Origin: Myxococcales bacterium
Lineage (GTDB): Bacteria; Myxococcota_A; Polyangia; Polyangiales; Ga0077539
Assembly (NCBI GenBank): GCA_013298625.1
Contig: JAAFIF010000009.1
Location: forward strand, 84,880-148,879
Direction: 5' to 3'
Length of the DNA: 64,000 bases
A model generated the notes under the pieces. That model did not search any database. It worked only from the letters and a program-made list of their open reading frames with translations, and was not told where the DNA came from. Position 1 is the first letter of the stretch, and each line of letters opens with the position of its first letter. Positions 16,806-25,726 of this stretch are shown here, in pieces. A program made the translations under genes and the position numbers.

Positions 16806-19800
16806 TCACTGCAGATCGTCGAGCGCGCGAAACTCCGCGAGCCCCGCGCGGCTCTTCGCTCGGTCCGCTTCGTCCGGAAGCTCTTCGAGCGCCCGTTGCG
16901 CGCGCTGACGCAGCGCTGCCCGCGCCTCCGTCGCCAGCTCGACTTCTCTCAACGCGTCGAGCGCCCGCGCGATCGCCGCCTGCGCCCCGAGCTCGACCTG
17001 CACGAACACCGACGCCATCTCGTCGTCGAGCGCGCGGCGCGCAAGCGCAAGACCGCCCGCCGCGTCGCCTCGCTCGATGAGCCATCGCGCCTTCTGCAAA
17101 TCGAACCACGGTCGCATCATCGGAACCGCGTCGAAATCCAACGCCCCCTGCGCGAACAACGCCTCCGCGTCCGCGCTGTCGGCCGAGCGCCACAGCACCT
17201 CCGCCAGCAGCGCGCTCGTGTACACGACCCGCCGCTGGTCCTGCGTAAACGCGAAGAACTCCAGCGCGCGCTGCATCTCCGTCGCCGCTTCGTCGTAGCG
17301 ACCGCGCGCCGCCGCGACGCGCGCCGCCACCACCGTCGTCGCTGCCATCATCCCCGGCAACGCCACGCGCTCGGGTCTCGCCAACAGCTCGTCGCGCACC
17401 GTGCGCTCGCAGTCGTCCCAGTGGCCAGCGTCCGCTTGCACCGTCGCCAGCGTGCCGAGCGCGTACGCCTCGAGCACCAGGTCGCACGCCACCCGCGCGC
17501 ATCGAAGCGCCTCTCGCGCGTGCTGCAAGCGTCGCCACCGCTGCTCTCTTCCCCGGTTTCTGTGCACCAGCGCGCCGTGCACGAGCGCTGCGGCGCCCGC
17601 GTCCTGCGCCTCGAGCCGCGCGTCGTCGTGCGAGAGGGACGCCACCAGCGCGTCTCCCACGGTCACTTCGTCCGCGATGTACCGATGCCGAGCGAGCAGC
17701 GCGCGAACCCGGTCGACCAGCGGGTGCGCGTCGCGCTGCGCCAGCACCGCAGCCTCGAGGCGCTCGATCGTCGCGTGCTCCGCGAAGCGCGAGGCGAGCA
17801 CCGCCAGCTGCGTCGCCGCCTTCGCCCAGTCGAGCGAGCGCGGGTCGGTCAGCTCGATCACGGTCATCGCCTCGCTGTAGGCGCCGCGGAGGTCTTTGTT
17901 CGCGTGCGACAGCTCCGCTCGCACGCGCGCCAGCCGCGCGCGGGTCTCGACTCGAATCGGGTCGATCGCCGTCGCGAGCTGCGTCGCGCGCGCCAGCAGC
18001 GCCGCGGCCCCCGACAGGTCGAGCGCAGAGAGCGCTCGGTCGATCTCCGCTGCGACGTAGTCGATCGCGCGCTCGGGCGAGCCGCCCCGCTCGAAGTGCT
18101 CGGCGAGACGCAGAGACTCGCGCTCGTCCACGCGCACGAGCCACTCTGCCGCGAGCCGATGCCCGAGCGCGCGGTCTGCGTCGGTGAGCATCGTGTACGC
18201 GGCGTCTCGAAGCAGTCCGTGCTGAAAGCGAAACTCTCGCTCACCTGCGAAGCGCGGCGCCGTCGATCGCTTGAGCAGCTCGCGCTGGCAGAGCGCCTCG
18301 AGCCTCGCTGACACCGCGGACTCGACCGCGGACTCTCCGAGCAGCGCCAGCACGCCGCCCAGCCAAAACGCCTCGCCGAACACCGCCGCCGCGCGCAACG
18401 TCCGCCGCTCTTCGAGGCCGAGCGCGTCGAGCCTTGCCTGCGCGAGCGCGAGAACCGACTCGGGGACGACGTCGAGCCCTTCTCGCTCGGCGCGGATGAG
18501 CTCTTCGAGCACGAAGGGGTTTCCTCCGGCGCGATCGATCAAGCGCGCGATCTGCGTCTCTGTCGCCTCTGCGCCGAGCGCGTCGAGCACGAGCCGCTCG
18601 CACGCGCGCCGGGCGAGGGGCGTGAGCCGCAGCTCTGTGGCGCCCCGCTCGGACCACAGCCGCGGCGCGCGATCGAGCAACGGCGGCCTCGCAAACGCGC
18701 AGACGAACACCGCGCGCTCTGCGCACGAGCCCAGCGCTTGATCCATCCATCGCAGCGAAGCGTCGTCGGCCCACTGCGCGTCTTCGATGAGCACCAACAG
18801 CGTCCGCCCGTCGCTCGTCGCAGCGCGGATCAGCGACTCGAACGCCTCGCGCAACAGCAGCGCCATCGTCGCAGGCTCGCTCCGCGCCGCCGCGAGCGAC
18901 GGGTCGAACGCCGCCTCCAGACCCAGACCCGCCAGCTCGGCGACGAACGCGACCTCGCGCCGCGCGACGACCCCCATCGACTGGATTGCCGCCGCGATCG
19001 CCGCGTCGCCAGCGCCGTCGCCGCGCGCCCGCATCGCCGCTTGGATCTGCGCGCGCACAAGTGAGCGAAGCGTCGAGAGCGGCGCGTCCTGCTCGAGCGG
19101 ATCGCTCCGCGACTGCCAGACATGCGGCGCGTCGGGGCGTTGTCGCGCGAGGCGCAGCAGCTCCCGGCGGACGCGGGACTTTCCGCTCCCTGGCGGCCCG
19201 ACGACGATCACTGCGCGCGCCACCTGATCGTCGATCGCTTCGTCCAGCGTCGAGCGCAGCAGCGCGAGCTCTCTCTCTCGTCCCACGAACGCGATCCGCT
19301 TGCCGAGCAGCAGCGATGGCTGCTCGTCTCCGTCGATCGCGCGCTGCTCGACGAGCGCTCCGTCGCGCACCACGAAGCGCTCGTCCACGAGCGCCGCTGT
19401 CGTCGCGTCGATCGCGATCCTTCCGCCCGGCGTGGCGCGCGCGAGCGTCGAGGCCCGGTCGATCACTGCCCCCAGCGTCCCCAGCGTGTCCAACGCTCCT
19501 CGGCCCGTCGCGATCACCACGCTGTGCGTCGGCAGCGCGTCTCTCAACGTGAGCGCGATCAGCGCTGCACGCGCCGCGCGCTCTGTGCTCGCGCCGCCGA
19601 TCGCGCACAGGATGTTTCGCTCTCCGATGCGCTCGACCCGCGCCTGCGCGCTGCTCGCCGGCGCGTGGATCGCTCGGATCGCCGCTTCGATTGGCGCTGC
19701 CGGAGACGCGGCGATCGTCAGCGCTTCTTCCGACGAGAGCGCTCGGTCGGCCGCGTCTTCTGGGTCCGTCGCCAGCACCACGCACAGCACGCGCTGCTCG

Positions 19801-20693
19801 CCGGTCGAGAGCGCCGATGTTCGCTTGTCCGCAGCGTCGAGCGCGAGGCCCGCGCGCGACGGGCTCGGCAAGTCTCCCTCCGCGCGCGCGCGCCTGCACG
19901 CCTCGAGTAGCGCCTGCGCCGACGCGGGCCGACGAGCGGGCTCTTTGTCGAGCAGCGACGCGATCAGCGCGTCGATCGTCGGCGAGACCTCCGCGCGCAG
20001 CTGCCTCGCGGACGGCGCTTCTTCGAGCACCACCTTCGCGAGCAGCGCCATGATGTTGTCCGCCTCGAAGGGCGCGCGCCCCGTCACGCACTGAAAGAGC
20101 ACGCACCCGATCGCGTACAGGTCGGCGCGGTGGTCGACCGCGTCGTGCGCCCGGATCTGCTCGGGGGCCATGAAGCTCGGGGTCCCGAGGAGCACGCCCG
20201 TCTTGGTCAGCGCGTGCGTCGCGGCGTGCGCGCGCGCGATGCCGAAATCGAGCAGCCTCACGTCGTCGCATCGGTCGCCGACCAAAAAGATGTTGTTCGG
20301 CTTGATGTCCCGGTGAACGATCCCCTGCGCGTGCGCCGCGGCCAGCGCCGAGACGACCTGCTCGACCACCGTCAGCGCGGCGAACAACGAGAGCCCTTCG
20401 CCCTCGACGCGCGCGGCGAGGTCGCGGCCCTCGAGCCACTCCATCGCGATCCAGCGCTCTCGGTCCGCGGTTTCTCCGTGCGCGATGTAGCGGACGATCG
20501 CCGGGTGATCGAGCGCCGCGAGCACCTTCGCCTCTCGCTCGAAACGCGCCGCGTCCGCGTCGCGCGCGAGGATCTTGATCGCCACGAGGCGCTGCGCTTC
20601 GAGGTCATCCGCGCGGAACACCTCGCCCATCCCGCCCGCGCCCGCGCGCGCGATCAGACGAAATCGCCCAGAAATCACGGATCCCTCTCGCAT
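16806..20693 (-). CDS. Ser/Thr protein kinase - cyclase-like - ATPase - TPR regulator
   Basis: The 1295-residue cytoplasmic protein has four modules. Residues about 9-270 form a Hanks kinase (GAGGMGEV glycine loop, AIKIL lysine, HRDIKPNN catalytic loop, LLDFG, MAPEQ), so the kinase looks active. Residues about 310-470 resemble a class III nucleotide cyclase fold without clear metal-binding aspartates, probably a degenerate sensor. A P-loop ATPase follows (VVGPPGSGKSR near residue 500, VLIEDAQWAD Walker B). The C-terminal 500 residues are helical TPR-like repeats. This PknK/adenylate-cyclase-like assembly is common in myxobacteria. The start at 20693 is chosen because it directly precedes the kinase domain; an in-frame start at 20747 adds only low-complexity residues. 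Confidence 0.88.
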   Translation of the reverse strand: MREGSVISGRFRLIARAGAGGMGEVFRADDLEAQRLVAIKILARDADAARFEREAKVLAALDHPAIVRYIAHGETADRERWIAMEWLEGRDLAARVEGEGLSLFAALTVVEQVVSALAAAHAQGIVHRDIKPNNIFLVGDRCDDVRLLDFGIARAHAATHALTKTGVLLGTPSFMAPEQIRAHDAVDHRADLYAIGCVLFQCVTGRAPFEADNIMALLAKVVLEEAPSARQLRAEVSPTIDALIASLLDKEPARRPASAQALLEACRRARAEGDLPSPSRAGLALDAADKRTSALSTGEQRVLCVVLATDPEDAADRALSSEEALTIAASPAAPIEAAIRAIHAPASSAQARVERIGERNILCAIGGASTERAARAALIALTLRDALPTHSVVIATGRGALDTLGTLGAVIDRASTLARATPGGRIAIDATTAALVDERFVVRDGALVEQRAIDGDEQPSLLLGKRIAFVGRERELALLRSTLDEAIDDQVARAVIVVGPPGSGKSRVRRELLRLARQRPDAPHVWQSRSDPLEQDAPLSTLRSLVRAQIQAAMRARGDGAGDAAIAAAIQSMGVVARREVAFVAELAGLGLEAAFDPSLAAARSEPATMALLLREAFESLIRAATSDGRTLLVLIEDAQWADDASLRWMDQALGSCAERAVFVCAFARPPLLDRAPRLWSERGATELRLTPLARRACERLVLDALGAEATETQIARLIDRAGGNPFVLEELIRAEREGLDVVPESVLALAQARLDALGLEERRTLRAAAVFGEAFWLGGVLALLGESAVESAVSARLEALCQRELLKRSTAPRFAGEREFRFQHGLLRDAAYTMLTDADRALGHRLAAEWLVRVDERESLRLAEHFERGGSPERAIDYVAAEIDRALSALDLSGAAALLARATQLATAIDPIRVETRARLARVRAELSHANKDLRGAYSEAMTVIELTDPRSLDWAKAATQLAVLASRFAEHATIERLEAAVLAQRDAHPLVDRVRALLARHRYIADEVTVGDALVASLSHDDARLEAQDAGAAALVHGALVHRNRGREQRWRRLQHAREALRCARVACDLVLEAYALGTLATVQADAGHWDDCERTVRDELLARPERVALPGMMAATTVVAARVAAARGRYDEAATEMQRALEFFAFTQDQRRVVYTSALLAEVLWRSADSADAEALFAQGALDFDAVPMMRPWFDLQKARWLIERGDAAGGLALARRALDDEMASVFVQVELGAQAAIARALDALREVELATEARAALRQRAQRALEELPDEADRAKSRAGLAEFRALDDLQ

Positions 20694-21093
20694 CGTGCGC
20701 CGCGAATGATAGCGCAGCGCGCCGCCGCGACCGCCGTGTCTCGACAACGCCGCGGTCCGTGCGCAGCAGTGCTCGCCCGATGCTCACTCCAGCACTACGC
20801 CGCCGCGCGTCCATCGAAGGGGAGTTCTTCTAGGCGCTGAAAGGAGCGCCGATGAAGAATGCGAATTCCCCTCTCGTTTCTCTGGGATCCGCGCGGACGA
20901 GCGAAGCTCGAGCGGCACGTGTCCGTCGAGGCGTTTCGGCACCGCGCTGAAATCCTCTTGAAGCAGCGCTCGCTTCGGCTGTGCGAGTTCTGCCACCGCC
21001 GACGTTGCATCGAAGGTCGTCGCTCACGCGATCGCTGCTGGAAGAGCTTTCGCCGCACCCGCTACAAGAGCTGATCTCGCGCCGTCGAGCCTC
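20694..21093. other. Intergenic stretch without a convincing gene
   Basis: About 400 bases between the kinase gene and the repeat cluster. A short plus-strand frame (20859-21074, 71 codons, with LCEFCHRRRC) is open but lacks a family signature or ribosome-binding site; I do not call it. Upstream regulatory sites of the kinase gene should lie in the first 100 bases. Confidence 0.5.
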
Positions 21094-21153
21094 ATGGTTA
21101 CCGAAATCTTGTGTGGAAAATCACAGGCGAAGGGCCCGGAGCCCAAGGGGGCG
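21094..21153 (-). repeat. Inverted copy of the 60-bp repeat unit
   Basis: On the minus strand this segment reads CCCTTGGGCTCCGGGC, then CGCCTGTGATTTTCC and GGTAACCAT, matching the tandem units at 21460-21660, especially the first. It is separated from them by about 300 bases that contain several hairpins. A partial plus-orientation fragment (GTAGAACTTGGGCAACGATGAG) lies at 21182-21203. Confidence 0.75.
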
Positions 21154-21210
21154 TGCTCTCATCTCACAGCTGCGTCTCGACGTAGAACTTGGGCAACGAT
21201 GAGTTCCTCA

Positions 21211-21230
21211 GCCCAGGCTGTTGCCTGGGC
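21211..21230. repeat. Small perfect hairpin
   Basis: GCCCAGGC (21211-21218) and GCCTGGGC (21223-21230) flank a four-base loop. It is one of several hairpins in this non-coding cluster; another is GCGGGC-GCTGAT-GCCCGC at 21441-21458. Confidence 0.6.
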
Positions 21231-21250
21231 GCACGTTGGCTGTGCCACGC

Positions 21251-21318
21251 GCAAGCGCGCCATCTTGATGGCGCGCGGAGGTCACGCGTGCGGCGCGCCA
21301 TCAAGATGGCGCGCTTGC
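21251..21318. repeat. Perfect 26-bp inverted repeat, each arm itself near-palindromic
   Basis: The arm at 21251-21276 is exactly complementary to the arm at 21293-21318, with a 16-base spacer. Within each arm GCGCGCCATC and GATGGCGCGC surround two central bases, so each arm can also fold on itself. The segment can switch between one long hairpin and two short ones. No gene ends beside it. Confidence 0.85.
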
Positions 21319-21459
21319 GTGCGGCAGAGCCGACAAGCGCTCGGGCACGAGGCCCGAGCTGAGGCACGTGAGCGTGAGCGCGATGGGCGCTAGAGCGTGA
21401 AGAGGTGCTGGTGTTTCAGCGGGAGAAAACCAGTAACCGTGCGGGCGCTGATGCCCGCC

Positions 21460-21660
21460 CCCTTGGGCTGCGGGCCGTTCGCCTGTGATTTTCTACACAA
21501 CTTTTGGGTAACCATGAGCCCTTGGGCTCCGGGCACTTTCGCTGCTGTTTCTCCAAGCAGAATTTGGGCAACCATGAGCCCTTGGGCTGCGGGCCCCGTC
21601 GCCGCTCATTCTCCACGCAGAACGTGGGTAGCCATGAACCCTCGAGCGCCGGGCAGAAAA
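21460..21660 (+). repeat. Tandem array of about 60-bp units
   Basis: Units starting CCCTTGGGCT or a close variant begin at 21460, 21519, 21579 and 21639 (59-60 base period; the last is partial and diverged). Each unit continues with a C-rich segment, a TTTTCTxCA or similar motif and GTGGGTAACCATGA-like ends. The array stops about 40 bases before the DUF1266-like gene, so it may shape that gene's leader. Confidence 0.82.
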
Positions 21661-21698
21661 CTTGGCGGTCTCTCTCGCTGGCTTCACTGTCCGATCCC

Positions 21699-22250
21699 AT
21701 GTGGCAAGCCATCGTCGGGGTCGTTGTGTGCGCGCTCGTCGCGTTCGTCGCGTGGTTCTTCTTGCCCGTGAGCTCTCGCAAGAAGCGCGAGCTCGCCGCG
21801 CCCGCTACGCGCTTTCACTGGGGCGTGATCGCAACGTACATGGGCAACGCAGACCCCTCGCTGCTCGCGCCCGAAGAAGCAGCGCGCATCCTGAGCAACG
21901 GCTGGTCGTGCAGCGACGTCGCCGCGCTTCGCCGCAAGATGACCGTCTACCGCGACGGTGAGATCAACCACGCGTTCGACGTCGCGCGCATCGCGTGGCT
22001 CGCAGAGCTCGCCGTCGCCGCGGGATGGATGACCCTCGATGAGCGCGCGCAGTGGAGCACGCAAGCCCTCGCGCGCCTGCGCAGCGCATACGCAGCGTGG
22101 CAGCCCTTCGCGGATGAGCTGTGGGTGGGGCGCCAGCGGTGGTGGGCCGAGGTCGCGCGCAGCCCGATGCCCGAGAGCGACAAGGCCCGCGCGATGGACG
22201 TGCGCACTGAAGTCGCGCCGCTGCACGCGTCGATCCCGTGGGGAGCGTGA
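21699..22250 (+). CDS. DUF1266-like membrane-anchored protein
   Basis: The 183-residue protein has one N-terminal membrane helix (about residues 3-20, IVGVVVCALVAFVAWFF), then a soluble helical domain. The Trp-rich segment WLAELAVAAGWMTLDERAQW and later GRQRWW resemble the DUF1266 family, whose function is unknown. The frame is open upstream into the tandem repeats, but the ATG at 21699 is the only start that places the membrane segment at the N-terminus. It is convergent with the lipoprotein gene at 22269. Confidence 0.7.
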   Translation: MWQAIVGVVVCALVAFVAWFFLPVSSRKKRELAAPATRFHWGVIATYMGNADPSLLAPEEAARILSNGWSCSDVAALRRKMTVYRDGEINHAFDVARIAWLAELAVAAGWMTLDERAQWSTQALARLRSAYAAWQPFADELWVGRQRWWAEVARSPMPESDKARAMDVRTEVAPLHASIPWGA

Positions 22251-22268
22251 ACGCGTCGACCTCTCCCG

Positions 22269-23000
22269 TCAGCGGTCGGGACAGATGCAGCTCGATCGGC
22301 AGCGGTAGCCGTTGATCGAGTTCGCAAACTCGCAGGCGTCCGAGGCTACTGTGGAGACCGAGCATGTCCCCGCGCAGCGCGCGTTGCACGTGGCGACGGC
22401 GGCGTTGACGGCGGTCCTGAAGCACGTGCTCCCCACGCCGCACCCCGGGCTCGATCCCTGGTAGACCGCTGGCGGCAGCACGCAGAACGAGACGCAGACG
22501 TAGCCCATCATCGCCGAGTCGTATCGACACCCTTCCGTTGGGCTCGCCGGCACCGTGCACGTCGTACCGCACACGATGTTGCATTGAAACTGCGCCTGGT
22601 CTCGAGCGCGCTCGAAGGACGCCATCGTCATGCCCATGCCAGCGCTGTTCGCTTCGAACTCCGTCTGCGAAGGCCTGTACGGCGTGTCTCTGCAGCTGGG
22701 CATCGCGTCGGGCGCGCTGTCCGGCGCGCTGTCCGGCGCGCTGTCCGGCGCGCTGTCGGGCATCGCGTCGCTCGTCGCGTCGAGCGCGCTGTCCGGTGTG
22801 CTGTCGAGCGCGCTGTCGAGTGCGCTGTCGGGCATCGCGTCGGGCGCGCTGTCGACGGCGGCGTCGAGCAACGTTGAGTCTTGCGGTTCGGTGGCGTCCA
22901 TCGCGGCGTCGCTCGCGCGCAGGACGACATCGGGATAGCTGCACGCTGCGGAGCTCGTCGCGAGCAGCGTGGCGATCAAAGAGAATCGAGCGCGCTTCAC
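22269..23000 (-). CDS. Cys-rich lipoprotein with Asp-Ser-Ala-Pro repeat linker
   Basis: The 243-residue product starts at a GTG preceded by a strong GGAGGT ribosome-binding site, and that start overlaps the stop of the upstream gene (GTGA), so the two are translationally coupled. It has a signal peptide with a Cys at about residue 19 (SSAAC) and a linker of D-S-A-P/L repeats (about residues 40-105). The C-terminal domain has many cysteines (CNIVCGTTC, CNARCAGTCSV, CRSSCIC). It is presumably anchored in the outer membrane and partnered with the membrane protein encoded just upstream. Confidence 0.8.
   Translation of the reverse strand: MKRARFSLIATLLATSSAACSYPDVVLRASDAAMDATEPQDSTLLDAAVDSAPDAMPDSALDSALDSTPDSALDATSDAMPDSAPDSAPDSAPDSAPDAMPSCRDTPYRPSQTEFEANSAGMGMTMASFERARDQAQFQCNIVCGTTCTVPASPTEGCRYDSAMMGYVCVSFCVLPPAVYQGSSPGCGVGSTCFRTAVNAAVATCNARCAGTCSVSTVASDACEFANSINGYRCRSSCICPDR
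22702..22866. repeat. 12-bp coding tandem repeat (D-S-A-P linker)
   Basis: Near-perfect 12-base units (GCGCTGTCCGGC and variants, read on the plus strand) encode Ser-Ala-Pro/Leu-Asp within the lipoprotein at 22269-23000. The first four units are almost identical, the rest diverged. Slippage here would change linker length in steps of four residues without breaking the frame. Confidence 0.8.
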
Positions 23001-24022
23001 AACGCACCTCCGATCACGAGTCCGCCGCCGCTCGTCGCGACCCATGGAGCGACGCGCAGCCTTCGATCGGCGCTGCGTTCGTTGCGCGGCGCGGTCGCCA
23101 GGCTCACCGCGAGCCACACTCCTGCGCCGACCGTCAGCGCTGCGCCGCCGATGAGCGCGACGTTGGCCGCGGTGGTCCAGGTTCGCCCTGCGTTTGCGCT
23201 GTCGAAGCTCGTTTGCGTCGGGCACACCAGCGTGTTCGTCGCGACCTCGAGCGGGCACGCTCCGAGCGCTTGTCCGCGCAGCGCGACGAACGCTCCCCCC
23301 AGCGCGAGCGCCGCGACCCCCACGCCCCCCACCACCACGGGCCCTACAGGAAACGACGCGCGCGGGCTCGTCGCTTCGGGCCGCGCTGGGCGGGGCGTGA
23401 TCGTCGCCACGCGCGCTGGTTCTGTGACGGGCTGCGCCTCGACGCTCGCGCCCGCACGCACGAGGTTGAACGCCTCTCGCAGCCGCGCGCGCGGCGCGAT
23501 CTCGATCGTCCTGCGCTGCGCGATGTACCCCTCAGCGCGCACTTCGACCGTGACCGTCCCCGACGGAACCCGAAACGGCGACCCCGTCGCTCGCCCCACG
23601 GATTCGTCGTTGATCCTCACGTCGGCCTGCTCCGTGGACGTCCTCACCTCGAGCGTCGCGAGCCTCTCTTGAATCTGCCCGAGCGCCGTCCGCAGGGCAG
23701 CTTCGTTGCGGGCGATCCACGGGTCCGACGCGCGCTGCAGCGCCGCGAGCAGGTCGCGCTCAGCGGCCACCCACTGCCCGAGCGCCTGCTCAGCGAGGGC
23801 GATCTGCGTCTGCGCCCGCGTGCTCGGCGCCAGCGCAAACGCCCTGCGAAAGTGCGCGAGCGCCTCGTCGTCGTCGCCGCGTTGCCTCGCCGCGATCCCT
23901 CGCTCGATGGCCGCGTTGGCCTCTAGCGGTGCGTCTTGAGTCGAAGGCGACGCTTGCCCGAAGGCCACCGTCGTCGAAAGGGCCACGCTCGCCGCCAGCG
24001 AGCAAGGTCGAAGCCACATCAT
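22997..24022 (-). CDS. TPR/PEGA two-transmembrane protein (module copy 1)
   Basis: The 341-residue protein has a signal peptide (to about residue 22, AFGQA), TPR-like helices (about 30-120, ERGIAARQRGDDDEALAHF), and a PEGA-type beta domain (about 125-185, VRINDESVGRATGSPF). A Pro-rich linker leads to two hydrophobic helices (about 225-245 and 283-305) enclosing a loop with two cysteines. PEGA domains are thought to bind surface glycans or envelope components. It is followed, with a four-base overlap, by a Cys-rich lipoprotein gene. The same layout recurs at 25727-26788. Confidence 0.82.
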   Translation of the reverse strand: MMWLRPCSLAASVALSTTVAFGQASPSTQDAPLEANAAIERGIAARQRGDDDEALAHFRRAFALAPSTRAQTQIALAEQALGQWVAAERDLLAALQRASDPWIARNEAALRTALGQIQERLATLEVRTSTEQADVRINDESVGRATGSPFRVPSGTVTVEVRAEGYIAQRRTIEIAPRARLREAFNLVRAGASVEAQPVTEPARVATITPRPARPEATSPRASFPVGPVVVGGVGVAALALGGAFVALRGQALGACPLEVATNTLVCPTQTSFDSANAGRTWTTAANVALIGGAALTVGAGVWLAVSLATAPRNERSADRRLRVAPWVATSGGGLVIGGAL

Positions 24023-24148
24023 GAACGACTAGCGTACGGCCTCGCGCCCGCGGTGTTGAAGTGCAGAATCTCAGCGCCGCGATGGGTCTGCTGCAGCGCT
24101 CACGCAGCCCGACATGAACGCCTCTGTCTCAGTGGTACCTTCTCCCAC

Positions 24149-25576
24149 ATGCCACGATTTCGGGGACTACCGTTGGTGGACATCCGCGGTCCGCGCGCGA
24201 TCGCGCTGCTCGATCCGACGCGCAGCATCCTGCGTTTTCTCGCGGATCCGCTCGCGCCGCTGCTCTCGTTGTCCGAGCGCTTCGGCCCCATCGCCGCGGT
24301 GTCCGACGGACACCCCGAGCTCGTGTGCGCCTTCGGCGCGCAGCTCAACCACGAGGTGCTCACGCAGCCGGGCGCGTTCGAGCACGACAGCGCGCTGCCC
24401 TTCTCTGCGCCGAAGGGAAGCGCGTTCGAGCGCTTCAACCGCGCGATGATCTTCATGAACGGCGACGAGCACAGACGCGTGCGGCGCCTGCTCGCGCCGG
24501 CGTTTCAGAAGAGCGCGCTCGACGCCTACGCCGCGTCGATCGTCGCTGTCGCGAAGCTCGAGCTCGCTCGCTGGCGCACGGGAGAGCGCGTCGATGTCGC
24601 TCACGCGCTGCGCGAGCTCACCCTGCGCGTCGCCCTGCGATGCCTCTTCGGCGTGGACATCGGCGAGTCGACCGAGCAGCTCGGACGGCTCGCTGCGCGT
24701 CAGCTCGAGTGCCTCGCCTCGCCCTTCTCCGTGCTGCTCCCTGCGCGCATTCCAGGAACTCCGTACGCCGAGCTCATCGAGACGTGCGAGCGACTCGAGG
24801 CTCGTATGCGCGGGCTCATCGACGCGCGGCGGCGCTCGTCGGCTGCTCCCGACGACGCGCTCTCTTTGCTGCTCACGGCGAGTGGCGACGACGCGCTCGA
24901 CGACGACGAGCTCATCGGCCAGATGAACACCCTCTTCGTCGCAGGCCACGAGACCACCGCGACCACCCTCGCGTGGACGGTCTTGCTGCTCGCGCGCCAC
25001 CCCGCTGCGCTCGACGCGGTCACCGACGAAATCGAGGCGACGCTCGGCGACGACGATCCGACGCCCGAAGCGCTGAGCGCCCTCGGCGCGCTCGATCGTG
25101 TCACCAAAGAGAGCCTCCGGCTGTTGCCTCCAGCGCCCGTGCTCTTCACCCGAGTGCTCTCGCGCGAAGCGAAGCTCGGTCCGCACACGCTTCCGACGGG
25201 CGCTGGCGTGGTGCTGAGCCCGCTCGTCACGCAGCGCGATCCGTCGGTGTTCGAGCGGCCGCGCGCGTTCGTCCCCGAGCGATGGAAGGGCGCGCAGCCC
25301 ACGACGTACCAGTACATTCCCTTTGGTGCGGGCGCGCGCATGTGCCTCGGCGCGGCCTTCGCCAACATGGCGCTGCGGCTGCTGCTCCCGATGGTCTTGC
25401 GAAGGTTCTCGATCGTGCTCGACCCGGATCAGGCCGTCGCCGCGCACGTCCGCGGGATCACCATGGCGCCGAAGGGCGGCCTGTTCGGCCGCATCGAGCG
25501 CAGAGCGCGCGGCCAGCGAGCGCGGGCCCCAGTCACCGCTCGCGGGCCGATCGACGCGCTGATCGAGCGGTCGTAG
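24149..25576 (+). CDS. Cytochrome P450 (stand-alone)
   Basis: The 475-residue heme monooxygenase has AGHETTATTLAW in the I-helix, the KESLRLLPPAP ExxR region and heme ligand C399 in FGAGARMCLG. The frame is open to 23936, but the ATG at 24149 gives the usual short N-terminus with no membrane anchor. It requires external redox partners, none of which is adjacent. The C-terminal 30 residues are Arg-rich and extend past the usual P450 end. It resembles fatty-acid/terpene-type bacterial P450s, but the substrate is not inferable. It sits between two paralogous membrane-protein/lipoprotein modules. Confidence 0.92.
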   Translation: MPRFRGLPLVDIRGPRAIALLDPTRSILRFLADPLAPLLSLSERFGPIAAVSDGHPELVCAFGAQLNHEVLTQPGAFEHDSALPFSAPKGSAFERFNRAMIFMNGDEHRRVRRLLAPAFQKSALDAYAASIVAVAKLELARWRTGERVDVAHALRELTLRVALRCLFGVDIGESTEQLGRLAARQLECLASPFSVLLPARIPGTPYAELIETCERLEARMRGLIDARRRSSAAPDDALSLLLTASGDDALDDDELIGQMNTLFVAGHETTATTLAWTVLLLARHPAALDAVTDEIEATLGDDDPTPEALSALGALDRVTKESLRLLPPAPVLFTRVLSREAKLGPHTLPTGAGVVLSPLVTQRDPSVFERPRAFVPERWKGAQPTTYQYIPFGAGARMCLGAAFANMALRLLLPMVLRRFSIVLDPDQAVAAHVRGITMAPKGGLFGRIERRARGQRARAPVTARGPIDALIERS

Positions 25577-25726
25577 CCCGCGATCCGCGGCGAAATCGAT
25601 CGTAAATCCTCGGTCGGTTCGCCATCCATCGCCGCGCGGCTCACCCGCCCGCTGAACTTCGATTCCCGCTGCGAACGCTGTACAACCATCGCTGCAATCC
25701 GTGCACTTCTCGAGGGCCCTCCGCGC

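Noticed and set aside
20859..21074. Small Cys/Arg-rich gene upstream of the repeat cluster
   Set aside because: No ribosome-binding site, no family match, and several overlapping frames of similar length.
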